Source: a virus. Taken from it: 20,423 bases of DNA. Below are positions 14,089 to 20,423 of the stretch, piece by piece. The translations under genes and the position numbers were made by a program. The stretch lies in the IMG/VR virus record IMGVR_UViG_3300032401_000987, positions 1-20,423 of that record; one strand, written 5' to 3'. Under the pieces are notes generated by a model. That model was not told the DNA's origin, made no database searches, and saw only the letters and a list, made by a program, of their open reading frames with translations. The first letter of the stretch is position 1. Each line of letters starts with the position of its first letter.

Positions 14089-15598
14089 TCGTTTCATCAT
14101 CGTCATAGGCAGTCGTAACAACTCCCAATGGGTAGAGAGTAATCTTGGTTCTGTACTCAGTCAAGATTACACCAACTATAGGGTTCTCTATTTTGATGAT
14201 GCATCTGAAGATGATACCGCCGAAAAGGCCAGAGCAATAGTGAAAGGCGATAAGCGGTTTGAGATTTATGATCTTTACAAGAAGCGCAAATACAAGACGT
14301 GGTATTTTGCTCACATAGACCCCGAGAACGACAATGACATTCTGGTGTTCTTGGACGGCGATGACATGTTTGCTAGCGAGAATGTATTGTCATACCTCAA
14401 CTCGGTCTATAACCAAACAGGTTGTTGGATGACCTACGGAGGGATGCGAGTGTGGAATGGAGGAGAAGACATTGCCGAACCCTTTCCACAGAACTCTATC
14501 ATTCCAGATCAAGTCAAAGCCACGAAAGCATATCGCAAAGATACGTGGAGAAGTTCCCACCTTAAATCTATGCGGGGGTTCCTCTGGAAGGCATTTGACA
14601 AAAAAGACCTTTGCCCTGACGGAAAATATATGGTAGGGCCAGATGATCTGGCCATTATGTTTGCTATGCTTGAAATGTGTCCTCCTGAAAAAGTGTATCG
14701 GGTGACCGACCCCCTCTATATCTATAATCACAGTGAAGCCAATCAACATAGCCGAGCTTATACCGACCACAAAGAGAGCAAGATTGACTATGAGAGCATT
14801 GTAAGGAGCAGAAAGCCCTATGATACGATTTCGTTCGTTGCGCCAACACTCGCTGGAGGGCTGGGAAACCAAATGTTTGAGATTGCGGCTGCGGCTTCAC
14901 TGGCGAAAGACAATGGCGCAGTGCTCCTCATCAACAACGAGGAACACGTCCTCCCTAATCAGGGGAGGAATGTCAACAACTATCTCGACAACATCTTCTC
15001 TCGGATAATGATGGAGAAGAACCTTCCGATTCAAAATGTTTTTAGACAACGCAACTGTACGTACGAACCTATTCCATATCAACCAAATCTCAAACTCATG
15101 GGGCACTTTCAATCATGGAAGTATTTCGATCACAATCGAGAATACATTCAGAGGTTGTTTGGTCTCGACAAGCATGATAGTAGAGCGTTTGGCGATGTAG
15201 CCGTCCATGTCAGGCGAGGAGACTACTACAAGTTTCCAGATCATCATCCACAACTACCACCCAAGTATTTCATCGATGCTGTGAAGCTGGCAAAAGCCAA
15301 ACAGGTTGATGTATTCACTGATGACCCCAATTGGTGCAAAGAAAACCTCGATTTCGGAGTTCCTACTTTCTACGATTGTCCGTCTCCACCCAACGATTGG
15401 GTTGAGCTTTACCGAATGATGTGTTACCAAAACCTCATCATTTCCAACAGTAGTTTTGGGTGGTGGGGAGCCTATCTAAGCCGACACCCCGATGTCAAAA
15501 TTTATGTTCCATCCGTATGGTTTGGTCGAGCCATGATAGCCGAAGGATTCAATATAGACGATCTGGTATTACCAGAATGGATAAAGATGCAAGTATGA
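14081..15598 (+). CDS. Two-domain glycosyltransferase: GT2 fused to GT11 (alpha-1,2-fucosyltransferase-like)
   Basis: A 505-residue protein with two enzymes in one chain. Residues 1 to about 235 form a GT2 domain: IIVIGSRNNSQWVESNLGSV, YFDDASEDDT (37-46), the metal-binding VFLDGDD (89-95) and a late IYNHSEANQHSR. Residues about 250-505 form a GT11 domain: AGGLGNQMFEIAAAASLA (258-275), VAVHVRRGDYY (373-383, with the donor-binding HxRRGD) and SNSSFGWWGAYLS (455-467). GT11 enzymes transfer fucose from GDP-fucose in alpha-1,2 linkage; some relatives use other sugars. The chain likely adds two successive sugars. It is a single uninterrupted frame with no linker of low complexity. GGAAAG lies 8 nt before the ATG, compatible with weak ribosome binding; the start is one of the four without T at -1. 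Confidence 0.9.
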   Translation: MDNRFIIVIGSRNNSQWVESNLGSVLSQDYTNYRVLYFDDASEDDTAEKARAIVKGDKRFEIYDLYKKRKYKTWYFAHIDPENDNDILVFLDGDDMFASENVLSYLNSVYNQTGCWMTYGGMRVWNGGEDIAEPFPQNSIIPDQVKATKAYRKDTWRSSHLKSMRGFLWKAFDKKDLCPDGKYMVGPDDLAIMFAMLEMCPPEKVYRVTDPLYIYNHSEANQHSRAYTDHKESKIDYESIVRSRKPYDTISFVAPTLAGGLGNQMFEIAAAASLAKDNGAVLLINNEEHVLPNQGRNVNNYLDNIFSRIMMEKNLPIQNVFRQRNCTYEPIPYQPNLKLMGHFQSWKYFDHNREYIQRLFGLDKHDSRAFGDVAVHVRRGDYYKFPDHHPQLPPKYFIDAVKLAKAKQVDVFTDDPNWCKENLDFGVPTFYDCPSPPNDWVELYRMMCYQNLIISNSSFGWWGAYLSRHPDVKIYVPSVWFGRAMIAEGFNIDDLVLPEWIKMQV

Positions 15599-16281
15599 TC
15601 TATGCCATGGGAAACAGCCACGCCAATTTCTTCTCAAACTCTCACCCCGGCGTAATCGGATGGGGAGACCATACGAGATACCCCGAGCTTGGATGGAAAG
15701 GTACAAGGAACGAATACTTCATGTCTTATTCGGCGAACTTTCACAACCCCGAGTACCGACATGTATTAGCACACAAATTTGTTGAACGGCACTTTCCTTA
15801 CATCATCAACGCCATCAATCAAGTACCCATGACCAAGAAAGACTACATCATGTTCATTGTCGGGGAGATTGATTGTCGTTGGCATTTCCCCAAAAAAATC
15901 AAAACACAAAATTGCACAGTTGATGGTGTATTGACAGAAGAAATGGAATATTTCTTTCCGGCATTCCTATACCTGAAAGAAAATGGATATAACATCGTAG
16001 GATGGGGCGGTCACCCCTCTACTACAAAAGGACATAACAACGACCCCGACAATCCTATTTATGGAGATTGTTTGTTAAGAAACGAAATCAGCTTGAAATG
16101 GAACGATTTATTGAAAGATAGATGCCAACAAAACGATATCAAGTTCATATCCATTATCCGAAATCTGATCAACCCCGGCGGATTTACCAAGATGGAATAC
16201 TTTTGGGATGATTATCATCTAAAGCCAAGCGTTCTTCCAATAGTCATAGAAAAATGCAAAGCAGAAGGCATTATATGCTGA
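15595..16281 (+). CDS. SGNH/GDSL-type hydrolase or acyltransferase-like protein
   Basis: A 228-residue protein. The N-terminal block MGNSHANFF (5-13) places Ser8 as nucleophile in a G-N-S-H version of the SGNH block I. FIVGEIDCRWHF (87-98) resembles block III, and the C-terminal DDYHLKP (205-211) supplies the Asp-x-x-His dyad (Asp205/His208) of block V. This set is typical of SGNH carbohydrate esterases and related O-acyl-transfer enzymes. No signal peptide, so it is cytoplasmic, unlike secreted lipases. Position inside a glycan cluster suggests acetylation or deacetylation of sugars. The start at 15595 forms an ATGA overlap with the fusion gene; an in-frame extension to 15460 lies wholly within that gene. 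It overlaps the FkbM gene by 7 nt. Confidence 0.72.
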   Translation: MIYAMGNSHANFFSNSHPGVIGWGDHTRYPELGWKGTRNEYFMSYSANFHNPEYRHVLAHKFVERHFPYIINAINQVPMTKKDYIMFIVGEIDCRWHFPKKIKTQNCTVDGVLTEEMEYFFPAFLYLKENGYNIVGWGGHPSTTKGHNNDPDNPIYGDCLLRNEISLKWNDLLKDRCQQNDIKFISIIRNLINPGGFTKMEYFWDDYHLKPSVLPIVIEKCKAEGIIC

Positions 16282-16883
16282 AACCGTTACCAGAACTCAT
16301 TACCGAATACAAACTTGTTCTGCGAGGTGTAATCCATATTGGAGGGCATCGAGGGCAAGAGTATCCTTACTATAAATCGGCGGGATTGAAAAATATCATC
16401 TTTGTAGAGCCGCACCCTCATAACTTTCAATACCTGAAAGAAAACGTGGGGGCGGAATGTGTTCTCTTTGAAATAGCTCTTGGTAATACTAAAGGAACCA
16501 TCGAGATGTTTGTAGAAGAAGCAAACCAAGGTCAATCATCATCGATACTCGAACCAAGAGTTCATCTACTTCAGTATCCACAGATTGAGTTTCTCTATAA
16601 AATAGATGTTCCCATTACCAAACTCGACTTGCTTCCTTTTAGCCGGCCCGACTTCAACTTCATCAACATTGACGTTCAAGGATATGAGTTGGAAGTATTC
16701 AGGGGAAGTACTGAAACTTTGAAAAGTATTGATTACATTTATGCTGAAGTCAATCGCGACGAACTCTACAAGGATTGTGCCAGAGTGGAGGATGTGAGCA
16801 AATTCCTCGGCGAGTTTGGGTTTGAGATGGTAAATGTGTGGTGGTTAGGAGGGTCGTGGGGCGATGCTTTGTATGTCCGATAA
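16275..16883 (+). CDS. FkbM-family methyltransferase
   Basis: A 202-residue SAM-dependent methyltransferase. Family marks: GVIHIGGHRGQEYPYY (18-33; the SAM loop, commonly DVGA.xG, here HIGGHRG), FVEPHPHNFQYLKENV (43-58) and FINIDVQGYELEVFRGS (129-145), the highly typical D-x-x-G-x-E block. FkbM-type enzymes methylate hydroxyl groups, often on sugars in phage and bacterial glycan loci. The ATG at 16275 is chosen for the GAAGG element 6 nt upstream and small overlap; the ATG at 16254 would add 7 residues. It overlaps the GT10 gene by 20 nt. Confidence 0.88.
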   Translation: MLKPLPELITEYKLVLRGVIHIGGHRGQEYPYYKSAGLKNIIFVEPHPHNFQYLKENVGAECVLFEIALGNTKGTIEMFVEEANQGQSSSILEPRVHLLQYPQIEFLYKIDVPITKLDLLPFSRPDFNFINIDVQGYELEVFRGSTETLKSIDYIYAEVNRDELYKDCARVEDVSKFLGEFGFEMVNVWWLGGSWGDALYVR

Positions 16884-17685
16884 ACCAATGCTCAATATGA
16901 TAGGAGGAGGGTTTCAACATGCTTTCTCCTCCTGTGGATGGAATCATCCCAAGGAAATTGTATGGGATAAGACTACTCATAACAGTTCCATATCCGTTCA
17001 TATCGACGCGGCTGTCTTTGACATCCTTCCTAATAAATCCAAACTGAACATTGCGTTCTTCTGTGAATCGCCTTACTTCATGCGTCCGTATGCCGCGAGA
17101 TTTGACAACCCCACCGTCAAAGCGTGGGCTCTAGAGAACTACAAGTGGATTTTCACCAGCGACAAAGGAGTACTGAAAAAGCATCCTGAATTCAAATACA
17201 TCATTCCTCATGCTCATCCGTGGATTCAGGATCGAGCCATCTTCCCCAAGACAAAGTTGGCATCCATCATCGCATCAGCAAAGCGGGAATCACCGGGTCA
17301 TCAGCTACGACATATCGTTGTGAAGAACTATGGCGATTCTATAGATGCTTTCGGTGGAGGATATAAACCCATAAAGCTCAAAGGAGAAGGTTTGAATGAT
17401 TACATGTTTTCTTTTGCCATCGAAAACGTAGAGATTGAGGGCTATTTCACCGAAAAAATAACTGATTGTTTCGCCTGCGGAACTATACCTATATACTGGG
17501 GAGACCCTACCATCTCCGACCACTTTGTCGAAGAAGGTATCGTTCGGTTGAACGATGGGTTTGATGGAAGTTGTCTTACCCAAGAGTTTTACGAGTCCAA
17601 AATGAGTTACATCAAAGAAAACTTCGAACGAGTCGTCAATTTTCCAATACCGGAGGATTATATTTACCTCAACTACCTGAAATAA
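16864..17685 (+). CDS. GT10-family glycosyltransferase (alpha-1,3-fucosyltransferase-like)
   Basis: A 273-residue protein. The C-terminal donor-binding part carries the GT10 hallmark: YMFSFAIENVEIEGYFTEK (180-198) with the FxFxxEN and Y-x-TEK elements, then CGTIPIYWGDP (205-215). The N-terminal half includes FFCESPYFMRPYA (65-77) and IFTSDKGVLKKHP (96-108). GT10 enzymes transfer fucose from GDP-fucose in alpha-1,3/1,4 linkage. AGGAGG (16847-16852) lies 11 nt before the ATG at 16864 and is the only perfect Shine-Dalgarno-like hexamer noted at a start. The ATG at 16873 is an alternative that would have T at -1. The stop TAA at 17683-17685 is the first codon of the 56-bp direct repeat. Confidence 0.87.
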   Translation: MLCMSDKPMLNMIGGGFQHAFSSCGWNHPKEIVWDKTTHNSSISVHIDAAVFDILPNKSKLNIAFFCESPYFMRPYAARFDNPTVKAWALENYKWIFTSDKGVLKKHPEFKYIIPHAHPWIQDRAIFPKTKLASIIASAKRESPGHQLRHIVVKNYGDSIDAFGGGYKPIKLKGEGLNDYMFSFAIENVEIEGYFTEKITDCFACGTIPIYWGDPTISDHFVEEGIVRLNDGFDGSCLTQEFYESKMSYIKENFERVVNFPIPEDYIYLNYLK

Positions 17686-17738
17686 CCTATGAGCGAATAC
17701 ACATTAGTTTCATCTTTGCACAACCAAGGAACTTACTA
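17683..17738 (+). repeat. 56-bp perfect direct repeat, copy 1
   Basis: Runs from the TAA stop of the GT10 gene, through the 3-nt spacer CCT, to codon 17 of the methyltransferase gene. It is identical base for base to 18340-18395. The copies are 657 bp apart, a multiple of three and exactly one gene plus its spacer. Confidence 0.97.
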
Positions 17739-18342
17739 TTATCCAGATAATATCAAAGCAATAATAGACCTTCCGAGATTTTACTGGTCCCAATGTAGAT
17801 TTGATAACAATAACCGAGGAGATTGGGAAAGTGGTACCTTAGCAAATGGAGGCATCAACTTTCTCTATGGACTTTACGATTTGATTGTAGAAAACTTTGG
17901 CGAGAATTGTAAAGATTTTGTCGTTGCTGAAATCGGATGTTATGCGGGGGTATCTACTTCATTGTTTGCCGCTACCTGTAAATTCGTGTACGCCATCGAT
18001 CCATGGGGGAGTGTAACACCTGATGGCATAGAATCGGAGAGGCGATTTGATGAAGTGCTGAAAACCAGATCGAATATCAAAAAAATGAAAATGTACAGTG
18101 TAGAGGCCAGTCCTCTCTTTGAACCCGAATCACTGGATGCCGTGTACATCGATGGAGATCATTCTTACAAAGCCGTGCTGGAAGATATAGACGCTTGGTA
18201 CCCAAAAATCAAGAGGGGAGGAATTCTATGTGGGCACGATTTTACATGTGTCGATGTATCAAAGGCTTTACAAGAACGATTTCCAGAAAAATTTCCACCC
18301 AAACATTATTGCGATGTTAGTTGGGCGTTCAAAAAAGACTAA
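17689..18342 (+). CDS. SAM-dependent methyltransferase (Methyltransf_24-like)
   Basis: A 217-residue protein. SAM-binding VVAEIGCYAGVSTSLFA (78-94), VYAIDPWG (100-107), and the C-terminal block AVYIDGDHSYKAVLEDIDAWYPKIKRGG (from 151), whose IDGDHSY and GG...CGHDF elements are typical of the Methyltransf_24 family found in glycan and natural-product loci. The first 17 residues (MSEYTLVSSLHNQGTYY) are shared exactly with the next protein although the two enzymes are otherwise unrelated. The SAM fold begins only near residue 75, so the leader is unlikely to be part of the active site. No Shine-Dalgarno; the start follows the GT10 stop by 3 nt. Likely modifies a sugar hydroxyl; substrate unknown. 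Confidence 0.87.
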   Translation: MSEYTLVSSLHNQGTYYYPDNIKAIIDLPRFYWSQCRFDNNNRGDWESGTLANGGINFLYGLYDLIVENFGENCKDFVVAEIGCYAGVSTSLFAATCKFVYAIDPWGSVTPDGIESERRFDEVLKTRSNIKKMKMYSVEASPLFEPESLDAVYIDGDHSYKAVLEDIDAWYPKIKRGGILCGHDFTCVDVSKALQERFPEKFPPKHYCDVSWAFKKD

Positions 18343-18395
18343 CCTATGAGCGAATACACATTAGTTTCATCTTTGCACAACCAAGGAACTTACTA
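18340..18395 (+). repeat. 56-bp perfect direct repeat, copy 2
   Basis: Identical to 17683-17738. It covers the TAA stop of the methyltransferase gene, the CCT spacer, and the first 17 codons of the GT23-like gene except the final base of codon 17 (TAC here, TAT in copy 1). Flanks diverge immediately on both sides. Confidence 0.97.
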
Positions 18396-19212
18396 CTTCG
18401 TCAAGCCCGAAATAGCGGGCGTTGGATTGATGGGCTATTTCATGCAAGTGGTGAGGGCCATATTCAAGTTCCCAGATCAAAAGTACTACATCTACATTGG
18501 GCCTCCCACGGGTGGAGAAAATGTATGGGATTTCTACTTCAAGCAACCAAATCCCGAAATCAACCCGAATAAAGATCAAAAGATTGCCGACGTGGGAATC
18601 ATCTTCGATGAGGAAAGTGAATTCGTGGAGATTTACCCGTGCATGAAGAAGTTAACACCCGACCAGATCAAAGACCGCTGGAGAAAATTCAACGGCATCA
18701 CGAAGAAGTACTTCGTGTTGCACGAGCCCCTCCAAGCGAAAATCAATGAGTTCAAAGCCAATCATTTTACTGGCAAGAAAGTCATGGGGCTTCATTACCG
18801 TGGAGCCGATGCGTTTACGAGAGTAAGCGGCGATGCTCCTCCTCATGTGACCACGCTCTTTGAGAGAATAGACAAAGAACTTGAGGGGTTTGATGCTATC
18901 TTTGTCTGTACCGACGACACCGAAACGTTTGGGTTACTCACGTCCCGTTATGGATCGAAAGTCATTCACTACGAAATAACAACCCGAAGTACTGTCGATC
19001 ATGGCAACTATCCTATGTCTCGTGATGCCTTATCCAGTTGGACTCGAAACAACAAGGGATACAAGATTGGAGAAGATCTGGTCATGGAAACACATTTGCT
19101 TGCCTCTACAGATTTGTTACTATGCGGATGTTTTGGAAACGTCAATGCGTTTGTAAGAGCATTAAATCCAGAACTGCCCGCCAAGATTATGTTCGTTCCA
19201 ACAATACTATGA
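18346..19212 (+). CDS. GT23/O-fucosyltransferase-superfamily-like glycosyltransferase
   Basis: A 288-residue protein. After the borrowed-looking 17-residue leader, a usual start of such enzymes follows: YYFVKPEIAGVGLMGYFMQVVRAIF (residues 16-40, a glycine-containing loop then a helix). The C-terminal half has MGLHYRGADAF (147-157), equivalent to the H-x-R-G-x-D motif that binds GDP-fucose in NodZ, FUT8 and protein O-fucosyltransferases; IFVCTDD (185-191); and DLLLCGCFGNVNAFVRALNP (256-275), the position of the S/T-x-FG-type motif. Related proteins in bacterial glycan loci are mostly of unproven specificity, so fucose is a family-based inference. No Shine-Dalgarno; ends in ATGA overlap with the next gene. 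Confidence 0.75.
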   Translation: MSEYTLVSSLHNQGTYYFVKPEIAGVGLMGYFMQVVRAIFKFPDQKYYIYIGPPTGGENVWDFYFKQPNPEINPNKDQKIADVGIIFDEESEFVEIYPCMKKLTPDQIKDRWRKFNGITKKYFVLHEPLQAKINEFKANHFTGKKVMGLHYRGADAFTRVSGDAPPHVTTLFERIDKELEGFDAIFVCTDDTETFGLLTSRYGSKVIHYEITTRSTVDHGNYPMSRDALSSWTRNNKGYKIGEDLVMETHLLASTDLLLCGCFGNVNAFVRALNPELPAKIMFVPTIL

Positions 19213-19979
19213 GCAATGTAGTGTTCATTCATGCCGCCAATATGGCAATAGATAAGCGGGGACGACCCAGCCTTGGGCGGTGTCAGCAAATCATCGATCG
19301 AATGATTGTGTTCATCATGGACGCAAGAATCTACGAAGATGTGTCGGCAATCTACTTGAACTATACAGGTGAAAAAGAACTCAAGTTTGACGTGCCGAAG
19401 GCGGTTTTGAAGCACCATGAAGGAGACGTTCACCAGTGGGAGTTTCCAACTCTTCAACAAATGAGAGCCCATTGCAGGGCCAATCCAGAAGACAACGTGC
19501 TTTACCTTCACACACAAGGAGTCAGCGAGGGATTTCACCATATTGAAGGAGAGTTCATCCACAACCTTATTGAGCAAAGGCGCGATTATCACTTCTATTG
19601 GAACATCACCAAGTACAAAGAAGTATTGGAGCATCTCAAAACGTATGATACTTGCGGAGCTATGCTCGTTGCTCTGAACGCCGATGTAGAGAGAGGCGCG
19701 GATGGTCGCCCACACGCCAAAAGCTTGCCCGCTCGTCCAGTCTGGCATTACTCTCAGAACTTCTGGTGGTCGCGGGCCGCTCATATCAATTCCTTGCCAG
19801 ATCCGCAAAACTACCCTTTGATTTTAGATGAGAGGCATCAGGCCGAGTTTTGGCTTTGTTCATCCACGGGTACTGGCAGACACAAGTGTATTCATCAGTT
19901 GTACGAATCGTGGTGTTACGCCGATGATTTCAGTAAATCCCTCTATATGGACGAGGAACACATCAGGAAGTTCTCCTAA
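19209..19979 (+). CDS. Putative glycosyltransferase
   Basis: A 256-residue soluble protein. It contains NVLYLHTQGVS (96-106), HFYWNITKYKEVL and, most tellingly, WHYSQNFWWSRAAHINSLPDP (179-199). This resembles the HYSGNFWW-type block of a set of uncharacterised transferases found in cyanobacterial and viral glycan loci, followed by RHQAEFWLCS. No classic DxD is seen. The start at 19209 forms an ATGA overlap with the GT23-like gene; the open frame extends upstream to 19038 but lies inside that gene. It has no membrane segment. The transferase call is by resemblance and context and has not been tested. Confidence 0.6.
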   Translation: MSNVVFIHAANMAIDKRGRPSLGRCQQIIDRMIVFIMDARIYEDVSAIYLNYTGEKELKFDVPKAVLKHHEGDVHQWEFPTLQQMRAHCRANPEDNVLYLHTQGVSEGFHHIEGEFIHNLIEQRRDYHFYWNITKYKEVLEHLKTYDTCGAMLVALNADVERGADGRPHAKSLPARPVWHYSQNFWWSRAAHINSLPDPQNYPLILDERHQAEFWLCSSTGTGRHKCIHQLYESWCYADDFSKSLYMDEEHIRKFS

Positions 19980-19984
19980 AACTT

Positions 19985-20423
19985 ATGCTACAAATCAACA
20001 TCTTCGGGTTCACCAAAAAACGATTCCCGTTTACGCAGTTTGCGATGAATGAAATCTGCAACATCTCTCCAGAGAACAAGGAGAAGATTATGCTTCATCT
20101 CTATTGCCACAAGGACGACAAGGATATGTGGTACAAGGAAGCCACGCAGGAGAAGTACCAAGATCTGGATGTTGCCATTCATTTGATGGACAATGCCGAT
20201 TACGTTCACAAAGTTCCCATCGCCCATCAAACAACTGCCGAGTTCTCCTGTAAACTGGACGAAGATTGTTTCATGAGCCGTTACCTGTGGGATTATGCCA
20301 TTGAGAATCTCGGATTACTGAACACCGACCCAAGGGTATCGGTCATCGTTCCTTTGCTGTCCAATGGAATACCATCCGTGGACTTGTTCCTTTTGGACTT
20401 CCTGCCCTTGGAAGAAAGAGAAC
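19985..20423 (+). CDS. Partial gene, possible GT-A glycosyltransferase (runs off the right edge)
   Basis: An open frame from the ATG at 19985 to the last base: 146 codons with no stop, so the 3' end is outside the window. The N-terminus (MLQINIFGFTKKRFPFTQFAMNEI) resembles the first strand and helix of a GT-A fold. FSCKLDEDCFMSRYLWDYAIENL (near residues 87-109) contains a D-x-D (Asp93/Asp95) in a K-x-D-E-D context, as in metal-dependent transferases, and VSVIVPLLSNGIPSVDLFL follows. It begins 5 nt after the previous gene, without a Shine-Dalgarno, with T at -1 like most starts here. The family cannot be settled from this part. Confidence 0.55.
   Translation, partial: MLQINIFGFTKKRFPFTQFAMNEICNISPENKEKIMLHLYCHKDDKDMWYKEATQEKYQDLDVAIHLMDNADYVHKVPIAHQTTAEFSCKLDEDCFMSRYLWDYAIENLGLLNTDPRVSVIVPLLSNGIPSVDLFLLDFLPLEERE

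Noticed and set aside
19008-19808. A 266-codon open frame on the minus strand
   Set aside because: It lies opposite two plus-strand genes with recognisable transferase motifs and tight ATGA coupling. Its translation shows no domain, and it has no promoter or ribosome-binding site. It is a shadow of the coding strand.
1-20423. CRISPR array, tRNA genes, reverse transcriptase or diversity-generating element
   Set aside because: No regularly spaced repeats, no cloverleaf with a TTCRANNY-type arm, and no RT motif were seen. The 56-bp repeats are only two and lie in coding starts. A dedicated tRNA search was not possible here.

Overview
The window looks like part of a large double-stranded DNA bacteriophage genome (or a close phage-derived element) infecting a Gram-negative-type bacterium. 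Supporting points are dense packing with very short gaps or overlaps, two free-standing GIY-YIG homing endonucleases, a trimeric-type dUTPase, a Cas4/RecB-like nuclease, small unknown genes, and near-consensus sigma70 promoters. All genes use the standard code. No tail, capsid or polymerase gene is present, so the phage assignment is an inference. The secreted FecR-like protein at the left end resembles proteins common in Verrucomicrobia/Lentisphaerae-type bacteria, but this is too weak to name a host.

Layout. (1) 1-738, minus strand: a secreted FecR-domain-like protein with its own strong promoter (793-821). (2) 883-2832, plus strand: a GIY-YIG homing endonuclease, a PD-(D/E)XK nuclease with putative Fe-S cysteines whose promoter places the start codon at about +1, and a small ribbon-helix-helix-like regulator with palindromes in front of it. 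(3) 2853-7897: a GT4 glycosyltransferase, a SAM methyltransferase, an 80-aa unknown protein, dUTPase (with an internal extended -10 promoter), two small unknown proteins (one with zinc-type Cys/His pairs) and a second GT4-like enzyme. (4) 7924-8727: a second, AT-rich GIY-YIG homing endonuclease dropped between glycosyltransferase genes. (5) 8734-12898: GT2, methyltransferase, glucose-1-phosphate thymidylyltransferase (RmlA), a 4-keto-6-deoxyhexose epimerase/reductase resembling eukaryotic and giant-virus NRS/ER enzymes, and a UDP-glucose dehydrogenase. (6) After a 74-bp gap, 12973-20423: a GT-B-like protein, a GT2-GT11 fusion, an SGNH hydrolase, an FkbM methyltransferase, a GT10 fucosyltransferase, a SAM methyltransferase, a GT23/O-FucT-like enzyme, a putative GT, and a partial putative GT running off the end.

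Taken together, the right-hand 12 kb is a glycan assembly line. It makes activated sugars (a dTDP/UDP-deoxyhexose branch and UDP-glucuronate). It has several transferases, including three fold families best known as fucosyltransferases, and it decorates with methyl groups and probably acyl groups. The likely products are glycans on the virion or on the infected cell surface. The pathway is incomplete in this window: no 4,6-dehydratase and no GDP-fucose synthesis genes are seen.

The most unusual structural features are a perfect 56-bp direct repeat that gives two unrelated enzymes (a methyltransferase and a GT23-like transferase) an identical 17-residue N-terminus, and a start-codon context in which 22 of 26 genes have T at -1 while recognisable Shine-Dalgarno sequences are scarce.
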